31,929 bases of DNA from a virus. The notes beneath the pieces are model-generated. The model did not search any database and was not told where the DNA came from. It saw only the letters and a list, made by a program, of their open reading frames with translations. The position numbers and the translations under genes were made by a program. The number at the start of each line of letters is the position of its first letter. The first letter of the stretch is position 1. Shown piece after piece: positions 7,355 through 15,181 of this stretch. The stretch spans positions 1 through 31,929 of the IMG/VR virus record IMGVR_UViG_3300037258_000297; one strand, 5' to 3'.

Positions 7355-7388
7355 CGTTTGCTTTTTGCCGGCGGCGCGCGCTCGATTG
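7355..7388 (+). repeat. GTTTGCTTTT-type dispersed repeat, copy 1
   Basis: The sequence CGTTTGCTTTTTGCC, then GCGCGCGCTCGATTG, recurs with few changes at 27910-27943 and 28266-28299. Here it occupies the gap before the gene at 7433. All three copies are intergenic and in the same orientation. Confidence 0.75.
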
Positions 7389-7432
7389 GGCGAAACCTCG
7401 TGTCGCCGCCTCGTGTCCCCGGAGGCCCGCTC

Positions 7433-7678
7433 ATGGCCGATTCGACCGACCTGACCACGCAGATCGCCTCGACCGGGGCCGCGCCGCGTCGCGTCTCGAC
7501 CGATCGCCTCGAGGCCGAGGCCCAACCGCTCCAGGACCTGATTGCCGCCGACCGCTATTTGAAGGCCGGCGCCGCCTCGAAGCTCGTTGGGCGCGGCCTG
7601 CGCTTTACCAAGTTCGCCACCCCCGGGCCGACCAGCGACGCCAACGGCACTTCCGCGGGCGGCACGGGGATCGTCTGA
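7433..7678 (+). CDS. Small pre-portal protein (gpW-position head-tail joining candidate)
   Basis: ATG at 7433 with GGAGG at 7421-7425; a longer reading in the same frame only crosses repeat DNA. The 81-residue protein has a middle helix (LEAEAQPLQDLIAADRYLKA) and ends GLRFTKFATPGP followed by a Gly/Ser/Thr tail. The place directly upstream of the portal is where lambda-like phages keep gpW, the small head-completion protein. The helix plus short beta turn is of the right size, but sequence likeness to gpW is not claimed. One base separates its stop from the portal start. Confidence 0.65.
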   Translation: MADSTDLTTQIASTGAAPRRVSTDRLEAEAQPLQDLIAADRYLKAGAASKLVGRGLRFTKFATPGPTSDANGTSAGGTGIV

Positions 7679-7679
7679 G

Positions 7680-9224
7680 ATGCTCGCGTGGCTCGGCAAA
7701 TTGTTCTCGCGCGGCGGCGGCCCGCCGGCGAGCGGTCAAGCCTCGCGCCTGGAGCCTGACCGGCCCGGTCTGCGCGCGTACTACGATAACGCGCAAACGA
7801 CCGACGAGACCAGCCGGCTCAAGGGGTTGGTCGACAATCTCAGCGCGAAAGCAAGTAATAATTTTGCGGTCCGCCGGCAGCTCCGCTCCTGGTCGCGCTA
7901 CGAGATTGCGAACGGCGGCTTTGCACGCGGGATGATCGACACGTGGGTGCAGGACCTGGTCGGCACCGGCCCGAAGGTCCGCGTTACCCTCCGCGATCCC
8001 GAGAGCGGCCAGCCGCAAATGGACGAATCGCCCGGACGGCAGATCGGCCGGCGCTTCCATCGCTGGTTCAACGCCGTCGGCGGGCTCGAAAAGGTTCGCA
8101 CGATCGCCACCGCGAAAAAAACGGATGGCGAGGGCTTCTTCGTTTTCACCAACTATGACCGCGTCGCCGACCCCGTCAAGTTGTTCCCGCGCGACATCGA
8201 GTGCGATCAGGTCACGACGCCCAGCAACGGGATCGGCCAGACGCTTTGGGTCGACGGCATGGTGATCGACACGCTCGGCCAGCCGGTTAGCTATGACCTT
8301 CTGCGGACGCACCCGGGCGACTATTTTTACAGCAACTTGAACCCGTGGGAGTTCGATCGCATTCCCGCGAAGCAAGTTGTTCACTGGTTTCGTAAATCGC
8401 GCCCCGGCCAGCTCCGCGGCGTCCCCGAGCTGACGCCGAGCCTCGAGTTGTTCGGCCGGCTGCGCTCCTATTCCAAGGCCGTCCTCGGCGCCGCCGAGAT
8501 CGCCGCGGACTTCGCCGCGGTGCTCGAAACCGAGGCGGCCGCCAACGACGATCCCAGCAGCCCGGGGAACTCGGGCGGCCTGCTTCCGTTTGACCAAACG
8601 CCAATCGACCGCCAGGTCATGACGGCGCTACCTGCCGGCGCGAGCCTCAAGCAGTTCGTCCCGCAGCAGCCGGCGCAGACGTATGAGATGTTTCAGTACT
8701 GCACCCTGGCGGAGGCGTGCCGCCCGGTCAACGTGCCGCTGAACGTGGCGCTGGGCACGTCGCAACAGTTTAACTTCTCGTCCGCTCGTCTCGACCACCT
8801 CAATTATCGCGCCGGCCTGCGTGTCGAGCGCCGCGAGTGCGAGATCGTGGTACTGGGCCGGTTGTTCTGGGCGTGGTTCGAGGAGGCGTCGCTGATCCCC
8901 GGGCTGCTCCCCGAGGGCGTGAGCGCGGACATGATCGAGCTGCACTGGTACTGGCCCGGCTGGCCCGATCAGGACCCCATGAACGACGCCCAGGCCGACA
9001 CGGAGCGGCTCGACAATGGCACGACGACGGAGGCCGAGCTGGCGGCCGAGCAGGGGCACGATTGGGAAGAGCGAATTCAACAGCAGGTCCGCGAGCGGGC
9101 CTATCGGCAGAGGCTGGAAACGGCAGCTGGCCTCGCGCCCCGGGCGCCCTCGGCGCGGCCCGCAGCGCCGGCGGCGCCACGAACACCAAAACAAGCCAAG
9201 GCGGTCGCCGCGAACCTGAGTTAG
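7680..9224 (+). CDS. Phage portal protein (lambda family)
   Basis: This 514-residue protein should form the dodecameric ring at one head vertex through which DNA passes. Family signs are the N-terminal YDNAQTTDE and later ANGGFARGMIDTWVQDLVGTG-like helix (residues ~70-100), the DGEGFFVF strand, the VVHWFRKSRPGQLRGVP segment and FNFSSARLDHLNYRAG, all typical of lambda gpB-type portals (Phage_portal_2). The C-terminus (from ~470) is Ala/Pro-rich and basic. The ATG at 7680 follows the upstream stop by one base. Length is normal for the family. It forms a packaging module with the terminase. Confidence 0.92.
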   Translation: MLAWLGKLFSRGGGPPASGQASRLEPDRPGLRAYYDNAQTTDETSRLKGLVDNLSAKASNNFAVRRQLRSWSRYEIANGGFARGMIDTWVQDLVGTGPKVRVTLRDPESGQPQMDESPGRQIGRRFHRWFNAVGGLEKVRTIATAKKTDGEGFFVFTNYDRVADPVKLFPRDIECDQVTTPSNGIGQTLWVDGMVIDTLGQPVSYDLLRTHPGDYFYSNLNPWEFDRIPAKQVVHWFRKSRPGQLRGVPELTPSLELFGRLRSYSKAVLGAAEIAADFAAVLETEAAANDDPSSPGNSGGLLPFDQTPIDRQVMTALPAGASLKQFVPQQPAQTYEMFQYCTLAEACRPVNVPLNVALGTSQQFNFSSARLDHLNYRAGLRVERRECEIVVLGRLFWAWFEEASLIPGLLPEGVSADMIELHWYWPGWPDQDPMNDAQADTERLDNGTTTEAELAAEQGHDWEERIQQQVRERAYRQRLETAAGLAPRAPSARPAAPAAPRTPKQAKAVAANLS

Positions 9225-9256
9225 TTTTGGCGTAACGCGGACACGAGGAACAAAAC

Positions 9257-9700
9257 ATGGCCGGTGAAAAAGGCGCAACCTTCTGTGACGACCTGTTGAA
9301 GCTCGTCTTCAACGCCACGGCGATCGCGAACCTCGCGGACAACGCGGCCAGCTCGCCGCTCACGAACCTCTACCTGTCCCTGCACACCGCCGACCCCACG
9401 GCCAGCGGCAACCAGACCAGCAGCGAGGCGAGCTACACCGGCTACGCCCGCGTCGCCGTCGCACGCACCAGCGGTGGGTTCACGGTCAGCGGCAGCAGCG
9501 TGACGCTGACCTCGCTGACGGCGTTTCCCGCCTGTACTGCGGGTGCGCTGCCGGGGCAGACGATCGCCTATTTCGGCGTCGGCACCGCTTCGAGCGGCAG
9601 CGGGAAACTGTTGTACGCGGGGCCGGTCACGCCGAACCAGAACGTGGCCAACGGGGTCACGCCGGAATTGACGACGGGAACCACGATCACGGAGAGTTAA
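9257..9700 (+). CDS. Phage tail/fibre-associated structural protein
   Basis: ATG at 9257 follows GAGGA. The 147-residue protein carries the pattern LYLSLHTADPT, then SEASYTGYARV and TAFPACTAG, which recurs in small phage structural proteins usually annotated as tail or fibre components. It is beta-rich with many Thr/Ser/Gly and no signal or membrane segment. It opens the run of fibre-like genes between portal and capsid protease. The exact role, such as a fibre connector or decoration, cannot be fixed from sequence. Confidence 0.6.
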   Translation: MAGEKGATFCDDLLKLVFNATAIANLADNAASSPLTNLYLSLHTADPTASGNQTSSEASYTGYARVAVARTSGGFTVSGSSVTLTSLTAFPACTAGALPGQTIAYFGVGTASSGSGKLLYAGPVTPNQNVANGVTPELTTGTTITES

Positions 9701-9702
9701 AC

Positions 9703-10071
9703 ATGGCAGCCACCGACGCCCAAATGCAGGCATACTGCGATCAGCGCATTCGCCCTCGTGCGGAACAGCTGCGCGCCCTGCTCAACGCCATCGCCGACGA
9801 CAAAGCCGCCATCAGTGATGAGTACGCTCGCGCCGTGAGCGCCAGTGCGTGGGCCGACGCCCGCACCGATGGGCCGCCCCACCTGTTGCAGAGCGGTAAC
9901 AGCGCCAACCCCGATGACCTGCTCAACTACAACGCGATCATCTCGGCGCTAACCAATCTGGTCAACGGCACCAGCGTGGCCAATGGCTCGACCGTGGCAA
10001 CTGACGCCGCCACGCTGCACGGCAACTGGTCTGTACTCATGAATGCGTGCGTGCGGCCGGTTGGGAGCTAA
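9703..10071 (+). CDS. Hypothetical structural protein
   Basis: ATG at 9703 with GGAG at 9691-9694, two bases after the previous stop. The 122 residues start with a helical region (DAQMQAYCDQRIRPRAEQLRA) and end in a Ser/Thr/Asn-rich segment. The helical start with repeated polar heptads may mediate trimer formation. The gene lies inside a fibre cluster, so it is probably a virion component or fibre accessory; no family is recognised. Confidence 0.5.
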   Translation: MAATDAQMQAYCDQRIRPRAEQLRALLNAIADDKAAISDEYARAVSASAWADARTDGPPHLLQSGNSANPDDLLNYNAIISALTNLVNGTSVANGSTVATDAATLHGNWSVLMNACVRPVGS

Positions 10072-10074
10072 TCC

Positions 10075-11379
10075 GTGGCCACGAACGCCTCAGCACAGTG
10101 GTGGGTCAGGACCGACGGGGCCGATACCAACGGCGGCGGTTACGACGCCGGCATCTCTGGTGCCGGCACCAACTACTGCGACCAGGCAGCCGCGCAGGCT
10201 TCGTGGACCAGCGAACTGACGTTGACCGTCACCACGAACGTGCTGGCCGACACGTCTGCCAAGTTCACGGCGGCGATGGTCGGGAATGCTGTGAACGTGC
10301 CCGGTAAGGGATACTACTGGATTATCACGTATACCGACGCAAACCATGTCGTCGTTCAGCTCGGGACGGGAGCGGCTACGAGTTTCGCGTCGCAGAGCGG
10401 CAAGGTCGGCGGGGCGCTTCGGAATCCATATGCCCTCAGTAGTGGCGGCTCAGTCACGGCACCAGGCACAACGACCGCGCTCGTGGCCGGTAACCAGATC
10501 AACGTGCGGGCGAGCGGCAGCGGATCAGTTGGCTCGCCGGATTATACGCAGACCAACTTTGCAACGTATCCGGCCGGCAACAGCACAGCCGGCTACGTTT
10601 CGTGGGTCGCGTACAACGGCGTGCCGTATGTCAAGGGCAATGGGCTGTGGATGTACAGTTCCAATTACCAGAAACTAACGGGGTTTTATTTAACCACGTC
10701 CAGCAATAGCAACGGCGGCTACGGAATCATCGACGGTGGCTGCCAAAACTCTGTGATAACCAATTGCACCTTCGATGCGAATAATCTGGGTGTCTGTGGA
10801 ATCGGAGGAGCGCAGTCAATGAAAATCATCGGCTGCGAGTTCGTCGGCAACGGCACACCGAGCCTAAGCGGTATTATTGCGGCCAGTTATGCGACGCTGA
10901 TCAAGAACTGCAAGATTCATGGCTGGGGAGCCTGGGGCGTGTCAGAAAACAGTACCATCGTTGGGGTGAGAATCGAAAATTGTGCGATTTACAACAATGT
11001 TAGCGGTGGTGTTAGTCTCATGACAACCGGCATAGTTCTTTCCGAGGTTTCCGGCTGCACCATCGATCACAATGGCGGCGATGGTATCCAGATCGCCACC
11101 ACAGCGGCGGCTCAGTGGGCCGTCCTCCTCAACAACAACATCACCAACAACGGCGGTCACGGCATCAACGTCGCCGGCGCCAGCAGCACAGCCACGAACG
11201 ACGCGGCGATTGGGTTCGCGGACTACAACAACGTCTGGACCAACACCAGTGGCAATTATGGCAACCTCAGTGCCGGTGCCCATGATTTGAGTGTCGATCC
11301 CGGCTATACGTCCGGCAGCGGGGCGTACACGCCGACGAACGCCGCGTTGATCGCGGCGGCGCCGATTGGCTTTGCGTGA
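10075..11379 (+). CDS. Right-handed beta-helix protein (tailspike/fibre candidate)
   Basis: GTG start at 10075, three bases after the previous stop. The 434-residue protein begins WWVRTDGADTNGGG, then from about residue 205 shows repeating short strands with Asn/Gly/Cys turns (NSVITNCTFDANN, MKIIGCEFVGNG, LIKNCKIHGWG, VRIENCAIYNN, VSGCTIDHNGGDG, VLLNNNITNNGGHG). That roughly 20-28 residue rhythm with stacked N/C positions is the signature of parallel beta-helix proteins such as pectate lyases and phage tailspikes. A receptor-binding or polysaccharide-degrading role is likely; catalytic residues cannot be assigned. The second half is visibly richer in A/T than neighbouring genes, which suggests acquisition from elsewhere. 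Confidence 0.75.
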   Translation: MATNASAQWWVRTDGADTNGGGYDAGISGAGTNYCDQAAAQASWTSELTLTVTTNVLADTSAKFTAAMVGNAVNVPGKGYYWIITYTDANHVVVQLGTGAATSFASQSGKVGGALRNPYALSSGGSVTAPGTTTALVAGNQINVRASGSGSVGSPDYTQTNFATYPAGNSTAGYVSWVAYNGVPYVKGNGLWMYSSNYQKLTGFYLTTSSNSNGGYGIIDGGCQNSVITNCTFDANNLGVCGIGGAQSMKIIGCEFVGNGTPSLSGIIAASYATLIKNCKIHGWGAWGVSENSTIVGVRIENCAIYNNVSGGVSLMTTGIVLSEVSGCTIDHNGGDGIQIATTAAAQWAVLLNNNITNNGGHGINVAGASSTATNDAAIGFADYNNVWTNTSGNYGNLSAGAHDLSVDPGYTSGSGAYTPTNAALIAAAPIGFA

Positions 11380-11388
11380 GAGCTGCCA

Positions 11389-12567
11389 ATGGCGACCAAT
11401 AACCTGTATATCGGGGCCGCGCAGCCGGGCGGCCTGTTCATCGGGGCGGTGCAGCCACCGAGCGGCGGCGGTACAACAGTCACCTTCGCCGGCGCCGCGA
11501 CCGGCGTCGGCAGCGCTGCCGGTGCCCTTGCCGCGCTCGCCGCGACCGCCGCCAGCGCAACGGGAACCGCCTCGGCGTCCGGTGTCGCCGCTGCTCTCGC
11601 CGTGATGCTCGCCGACGCCGACGGCAGCGCCCTGGCGTCCGGCGTCAGCGCAGCGAGCGCCAGTATCGCCGGCACGGCCAATGGCACTGCCAGCGTCAGT
11701 GCGGCCGGCATCGCCTCCGCCGTCACCGCGGGCACGGTCACCGCGTCGCCGAGTGTCGCAGGTGCCGGCAGCGCGGTTTGGACGACCGTCGGCAGCATCG
11801 CCGGCTCGAGCAGCGCCGCGGCGGGCGGGGCGAGCGTTGCGGGGGTCGTAGGCAGCGCTGACGGTGTGGCGACCGCGGCGGGCGGATCGGCAGCGCTTGC
11901 GGGAACGGCGGGGCAGGCGGATGGGATTGGCGCGGCGAGCGGGGTGCTGTGGGCCGTGGCGTCCGGGGCGATGGCGGGCAGCGCGGACGGGATCGCCACC
12001 GCGACGGGGGTGTTGCAGGCGGCGGTGCAGGCGGCGGGACAGGCGGATGGCAGCGCGACGACGAGCGGCGTGCTGCAGGCCGTGGCGGATGCGGCGGGGT
12101 TTTGCGCTGTCGGCTGCGCTGCCGCCGGCGTGTCGCCCTCGCTGTCGTTTCTGGTTTCCGGCGGCGCCTGGATCGAGCGGCGCCGCGGGCTGCTGTGGGC
12201 CGAGCCGGCGCGTGAGGTCCTCTGGACGGAACGGCTTCGGGGCGCGATCTGGAGCACTGAGATGATCGGCACCTTAACGAAACGCCCGGCCGAGGTGCGC
12301 GAGTACACGGCCGACTTTAGCCACCTACCCGAGTTGGTCGGCGGCGACCAGCTCGGCGCGGTCGTCTCGATCACCATCACCGCGGCCGAGGGAGCCGGCG
12401 CGCCTCCGGAGTCGAGCGACGCCTCGGTCGACGCCGGCACGGCAATCGTCTTCACGCTCGCCGGCGGCGTGAACGGCGTCCTCTACCTCGTCGAGGTGCT
12501 GGGCACGACCGTGGGCGGCGCCACGCTCCAGGTCAGCGGCTACCTGCGCGTCAGCAGCACCGCCTGA
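11389..12567 (+). CDS. Ala/Gly/Ser-repeat fibre with C-terminal fibre-tail adaptor-like domain
   Basis: The 392-residue protein has three parts. Residues 1-28 form a short head (NNLYIGAAQPGGLFIGAVQ). Residues ~30-240 are a low-complexity array of about 20-residue units of the form G-x-A-D-G-x-A-x-x-x-G-V-L-x-A, clearest at GSADGIATATGVLQA and GQADGSATTSGVLQA. A Trp-rich linker (WIERRRGLLWAEP) leads to residues ~293-392 (KRPAEVREYTADFS, then GAVVSITITAAEG and TLQVSGYLRVS), which resemble phage fibre-tail adaptor domains. The array probably folds as a fibrous shaft. Such repeat arrays change length easily, so the gene may vary between strains. Confidence 0.6.
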   Translation: MATNNLYIGAAQPGGLFIGAVQPPSGGGTTVTFAGAATGVGSAAGALAALAATAASATGTASASGVAAALAVMLADADGSALASGVSAASASIAGTANGTASVSAAGIASAVTAGTVTASPSVAGAGSAVWTTVGSIAGSSSAAAGGASVAGVVGSADGVATAAGGSAALAGTAGQADGIGAASGVLWAVASGAMAGSADGIATATGVLQAAVQAAGQADGSATTSGVLQAVADAAGFCAVGCAAAGVSPSLSFLVSGGAWIERRRGLLWAEPAREVLWTERLRGAIWSTEMIGTLTKRPAEVREYTADFSHLPELVGGDQLGAVVSITITAAEGAGAPPESSDASVDAGTAIVFTLAGGVNGVLYLVEVLGTTVGGATLQVSGYLRVSSTA

Positions 12568-12743
12568 CTCCTCCCCGGAAAGTGAGTGAACCGTGCCCCT
12601 GTCCCGCCGGCGTTTGGACCCGCCCCACCGCACCCGGTCGCCGCACCGCGACCGGTCCGCTGGAGGCCCGGCAGGGGCGCGTGTCCCTGCGCCTGGCCCG
12701 GGCCTCGGCGCGTCCGTGCTCCCCCAACGCTACCATGCCGAGG

Positions 12744-12759
12744 GTGTAGACGTCTACAC
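12744..12759. repeat. 16-bp palindrome GTGTAGACGTCTACAC, copy 1
   Basis: A perfect inverted repeat, also found at 16054-16069 and 28304-28319. Copies 1 and 3 share flanks (GCC, then AGG before and TC-C-rich after), which points to a common origin for the longer unit. Confidence 0.9.
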
Positions 12760-12775
12760 TCTCCCCGCGCATTTC

Positions 12776-12804
12776 CCTTCGTGCTCCTTCGTGCCCTTCG
12801 TGGA
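12776..12804 (+). repeat. TTCGTG triple repeat, copy 1 (forward)
   Basis: Three tandem CCTTCGTG units with one- or two-base spacers, ending GTGGA. The same pattern recurs at 18829, 29016, 30916 and 31718 (forward) and at 19254, 30878 and 31649 (reverse). It lies 17 bases after the palindrome. Confidence 0.85.
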
Positions 12805-12894
12805 TCGAATCCCCGTTTCCCATTAGTGGCCCAATTCCGCTGATTCCGCTCGCCGCGGCTTGCGTCACGGCACAGGCGCGCGCTCCGTTGCCTC

Positions 12895-15120
12895 GTGAGC
12901 ATTCGAGCGACAGCGTCTGTCCTACCGACCCATCTCCGCATCGAGGGAGCGAGCGAGGCTTTTACGCTCCTCGCCGATGCCGCGCCGGACACCGGCGGCG
13001 GCGTGAAGCTCAAGCGCTTCAGCTCCACGGTCTACACCGGCGTGCCCATGAAGCTCGCCGGCTGGCCGTGGCCCGTCGTCGTCGACCTGGCCGGCCTCAA
13101 GGTGCCGAGCCAGCGGATCCCCGTCCTGCGCCAGCACGACGCGGACCGGATCGTCGGCCACACGGAGAAGGTCGAGGTCACCGCCCAGCGCGTGAAATGC
13201 GCCGGCGTGATTTCCGGCGTCGGCGCTGACGCGCAGGAAGTCTCGGCGATGGCCGCCAACGGCTATCCGTGGCAGCAGTCGATGGGCGCCGACCCGCAGC
13301 GCGTCGAGTTCCTCGACCGCGGCGAGACCACCAACGTCAACGGCCGCGCCGTTAGCGGGCCCGCGTACATCGTGCGCGCGGCGACGCTCGGCGAGGTCAC
13401 GTTTTGCCCCAACGGAGCGGACGGCGCGACGAGCGCCACGGTCGCGGCGCAGGCCGCAGGAGATAGGTCGATGAACTTCGCCGCCTTTCTGGCACAGCGT
13501 GCGCTGGATCCGAAGACCCTCACCGCCGAGCAGTGGGCGACCAACTTCGAGGAGTACACGACGAGCACGCCGGCGCCCGTGATCGCGCCGCCGATCGCCG
13601 CGACGGCGCCGGTCCCCGCGCTGCCCGACGTCACCGTCGAGACGGAAGACACGCTCAAGGCAGCGCGCAAAAAAGCGCGCGAGAAAGCGGCCGACGAGAT
13701 CGCCCGTCAGCGCAAGATCGCCCGCCTCTGCGCCGAAAACCCCGGCCTGACGATCGAGATCGAGGCGGACGGCACGAAGGAGACGGTCAACTACCAGGAA
13801 CACGCGATCCGCGCGAACCTGGATCCGCGCGACGTCGAGCTGTACGTCCTGCGGGCCAGCCGGCCGACGGGTCCGTTCGTCTACGCGGCCAGCGCGCAGC
13901 CGGACGTTAGCCCGCTCATCCTCGAGGCCGCGTGCTACCAGGCCGGGAAGCTGCCGGACGGCGTGCTCGACAAGACCGTTTTCACCGACAAGGTCATGCA
14001 GGCGGCGCACACGCGCTTCCGCGGCCAGATCGGCCTCGTGCAGCTCATGGTCCACTGCGCCTGGCTCAACGGTCACCGCTGCTCCGAGGTCGTTCACGGC
14101 GATCAGGACCTGGCCCGCGTCCAGGCCGCGATCTTTCAGACCGGTTTTGGCGTGCAGGCGTCCGGCTTCTCCGACGGCGGGATCGCGAATTTGCTGGCAA
14201 ACGTGCAGAACAAATTCCTGCTCGCCGGCTATACCGCGGTCGATCCGACCTGGCGGCTGATCGCGGCGCTGCGCCCCGTCAAGGACTTCAAGCCGACCTT
14301 GGAAGCGCCGCTGCTCGGCGACTACGTCTATCAGCAGGTCGGGCCGGACGGCGAATTGAAGCACGCCGTCATGGGCGATCAGAAATTCTCGAACCAGGCC
14401 AACACCTACGGCCGGGTTCACACAATTAGCCGCAAGGACATCATCAACGACGACCTCGGCGCGTTGACCGTGATCCCGCTGCGGCTCGGCCGCGGTGCGG
14501 CCTTGAAGTTGAACAACGTCTTCTGGACGGTGTTCCTCAATCCGGGCAACGGCGACGACGGCAATGCGTTTTGGACCAGCGGCTCGAATCACGGCACCGC
14601 GCCGTCGGGCCAGGTCGCCGCGGGCCCGAACTACTTCACCGGGGCCAGCACGAATCTCCAATCGTCCTCGCTGCAAACGGCCTTGGCCATGTTCCGCAAC
14701 CAGGTCGATCCGAACGGCCAGCCGCTGGCCGTCTCGCCGGCGGTGCTGCTCGTCGGCCCGCAGAACGAGGTCCCGGCCGAGCAGCTGCTCAAGGCGCCGA
14801 ACCTGGTTGGCACCGGCGTGAACGCGGTCAACCAGCCGAATTACAACGCCTGGTCACAGAAGGGCCTTCGCTCGGCGACCACGCCGTATTTGGAGAACGC
14901 CAGCTTCACCGGCTTCTCGGCGACGGCGTGGTATCTGCTCGCCGACCCGAACGACGTGCCAGTGATTCAGGCGTGCTTCCTGAACGGTCAGGAGCAGCCG
15001 ACGGTGCAGATTTTGATTCCGCCGCCGGGGATGCTCGGCATTCCGATGCAGGGCTTTTTCGACTTCGGCGTCTCGATGTTCAACTTCCGCGGCGGCGTGA
15101 AGTCGAAGGGCGCGGCCTAG
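12895..15120 (+). CDS. Prohead protease-scaffold-major capsid protein fusion
   Basis: One 741-residue frame holds three head-building functions. Residues ~35-185 resemble the HK97/S78 prohead protease, with VLRQHD (candidate catalytic His81), a strand-turn YPWQQSMG (candidate Ser129) and VRAATLGEVTF. Residues ~190-320 form a Pro-rich linker and a charged coiled coil (EDTLKAARKKAREKAADEIA) suited to scaffolding. Residues ~335-741 match the Mu gpT-like capsid style (LILEAACYQAGKLP, RFRGQIGLVQL, FLLAGYTAVD, RKDIINDDLGALTVIPLRLG, ending FRGGVKSKG). Autocleavage during maturation would free the capsid subunit. The GTG at 12895 is chosen because the frame is protein-like from there; no good ribosome site is visible. 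Confidence 0.88.
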   Translation: MSIRATASVLPTHLRIEGASEAFTLLADAAPDTGGGVKLKRFSSTVYTGVPMKLAGWPWPVVVDLAGLKVPSQRIPVLRQHDADRIVGHTEKVEVTAQRVKCAGVISGVGADAQEVSAMAANGYPWQQSMGADPQRVEFLDRGETTNVNGRAVSGPAYIVRAATLGEVTFCPNGADGATSATVAAQAAGDRSMNFAAFLAQRALDPKTLTAEQWATNFEEYTTSTPAPVIAPPIAATAPVPALPDVTVETEDTLKAARKKAREKAADEIARQRKIARLCAENPGLTIEIEADGTKETVNYQEHAIRANLDPRDVELYVLRASRPTGPFVYAASAQPDVSPLILEAACYQAGKLPDGVLDKTVFTDKVMQAAHTRFRGQIGLVQLMVHCAWLNGHRCSEVVHGDQDLARVQAAIFQTGFGVQASGFSDGGIANLLANVQNKFLLAGYTAVDPTWRLIAALRPVKDFKPTLEAPLLGDYVYQQVGPDGELKHAVMGDQKFSNQANTYGRVHTISRKDIINDDLGALTVIPLRLGRGAALKLNNVFWTVFLNPGNGDDGNAFWTSGSNHGTAPSGQVAAGPNYFTGASTNLQSSSLQTALAMFRNQVDPNGQPLAVSPAVLLVGPQNEVPAEQLLKAPNLVGTGVNAVNQPNYNAWSQKGLRSATTPYLENASFTGFSATAWYLLADPNDVPVIQACFLNGQEQPTVQILIPPPGMLGIPMQGFFDFGVSMFNFRGGVKSKGAA

Positions 15121-15122
15121 CC

Positions 15123-15160
15123 AGGGGTCAGGGGTCAGGGGTCAGGGATTAGGGGTCAGG
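15123..15160 (+). repeat. G-tract repeat (AGGGGTC tandem), copy 1
   Basis: Tandem AGGGGTC units followed by AGGGATT and AGGGGTC fill the gap right after the capsid stop codon. At least four G-runs of 3-4 bases with short spacers form a potential G-quadruplex on the coding strand. A shorter relative lies at 17253-17282. Confidence 0.8.
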
Positions 15161-15181
15161 AAAACGAGATCGGAGCGAGTT

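Larger units (their letters stand above)
12568..12894. other. 327-bp gap filled with dispersed repeats
   Basis: No confident gene is visible. A GTG at 12593 opens a high-GC3 frame of basic, Pro-rich sequence (MPLSRRRLDPPHR) that runs into the repeats, so it may be a small gene or a decayed one. From 12744 the gap carries the 16-bp palindrome, a forward TTCGTG repeat (12776-12804) and CCATTAGTGGCCC at 12821-12833, a motif partly repeated at 28239-28248. There is no clear ribosome site for the capsid fusion gene that follows. Confidence 0.6.

Noticed and set aside
12922-14676. Long minus-strand open frame (584 residues) opposite the capsid fusion
   Set aside because: Arg/Val/Gly-rich shadow of a high-GC3 gene; the plus-strand product matches known capsid and protease motifs.
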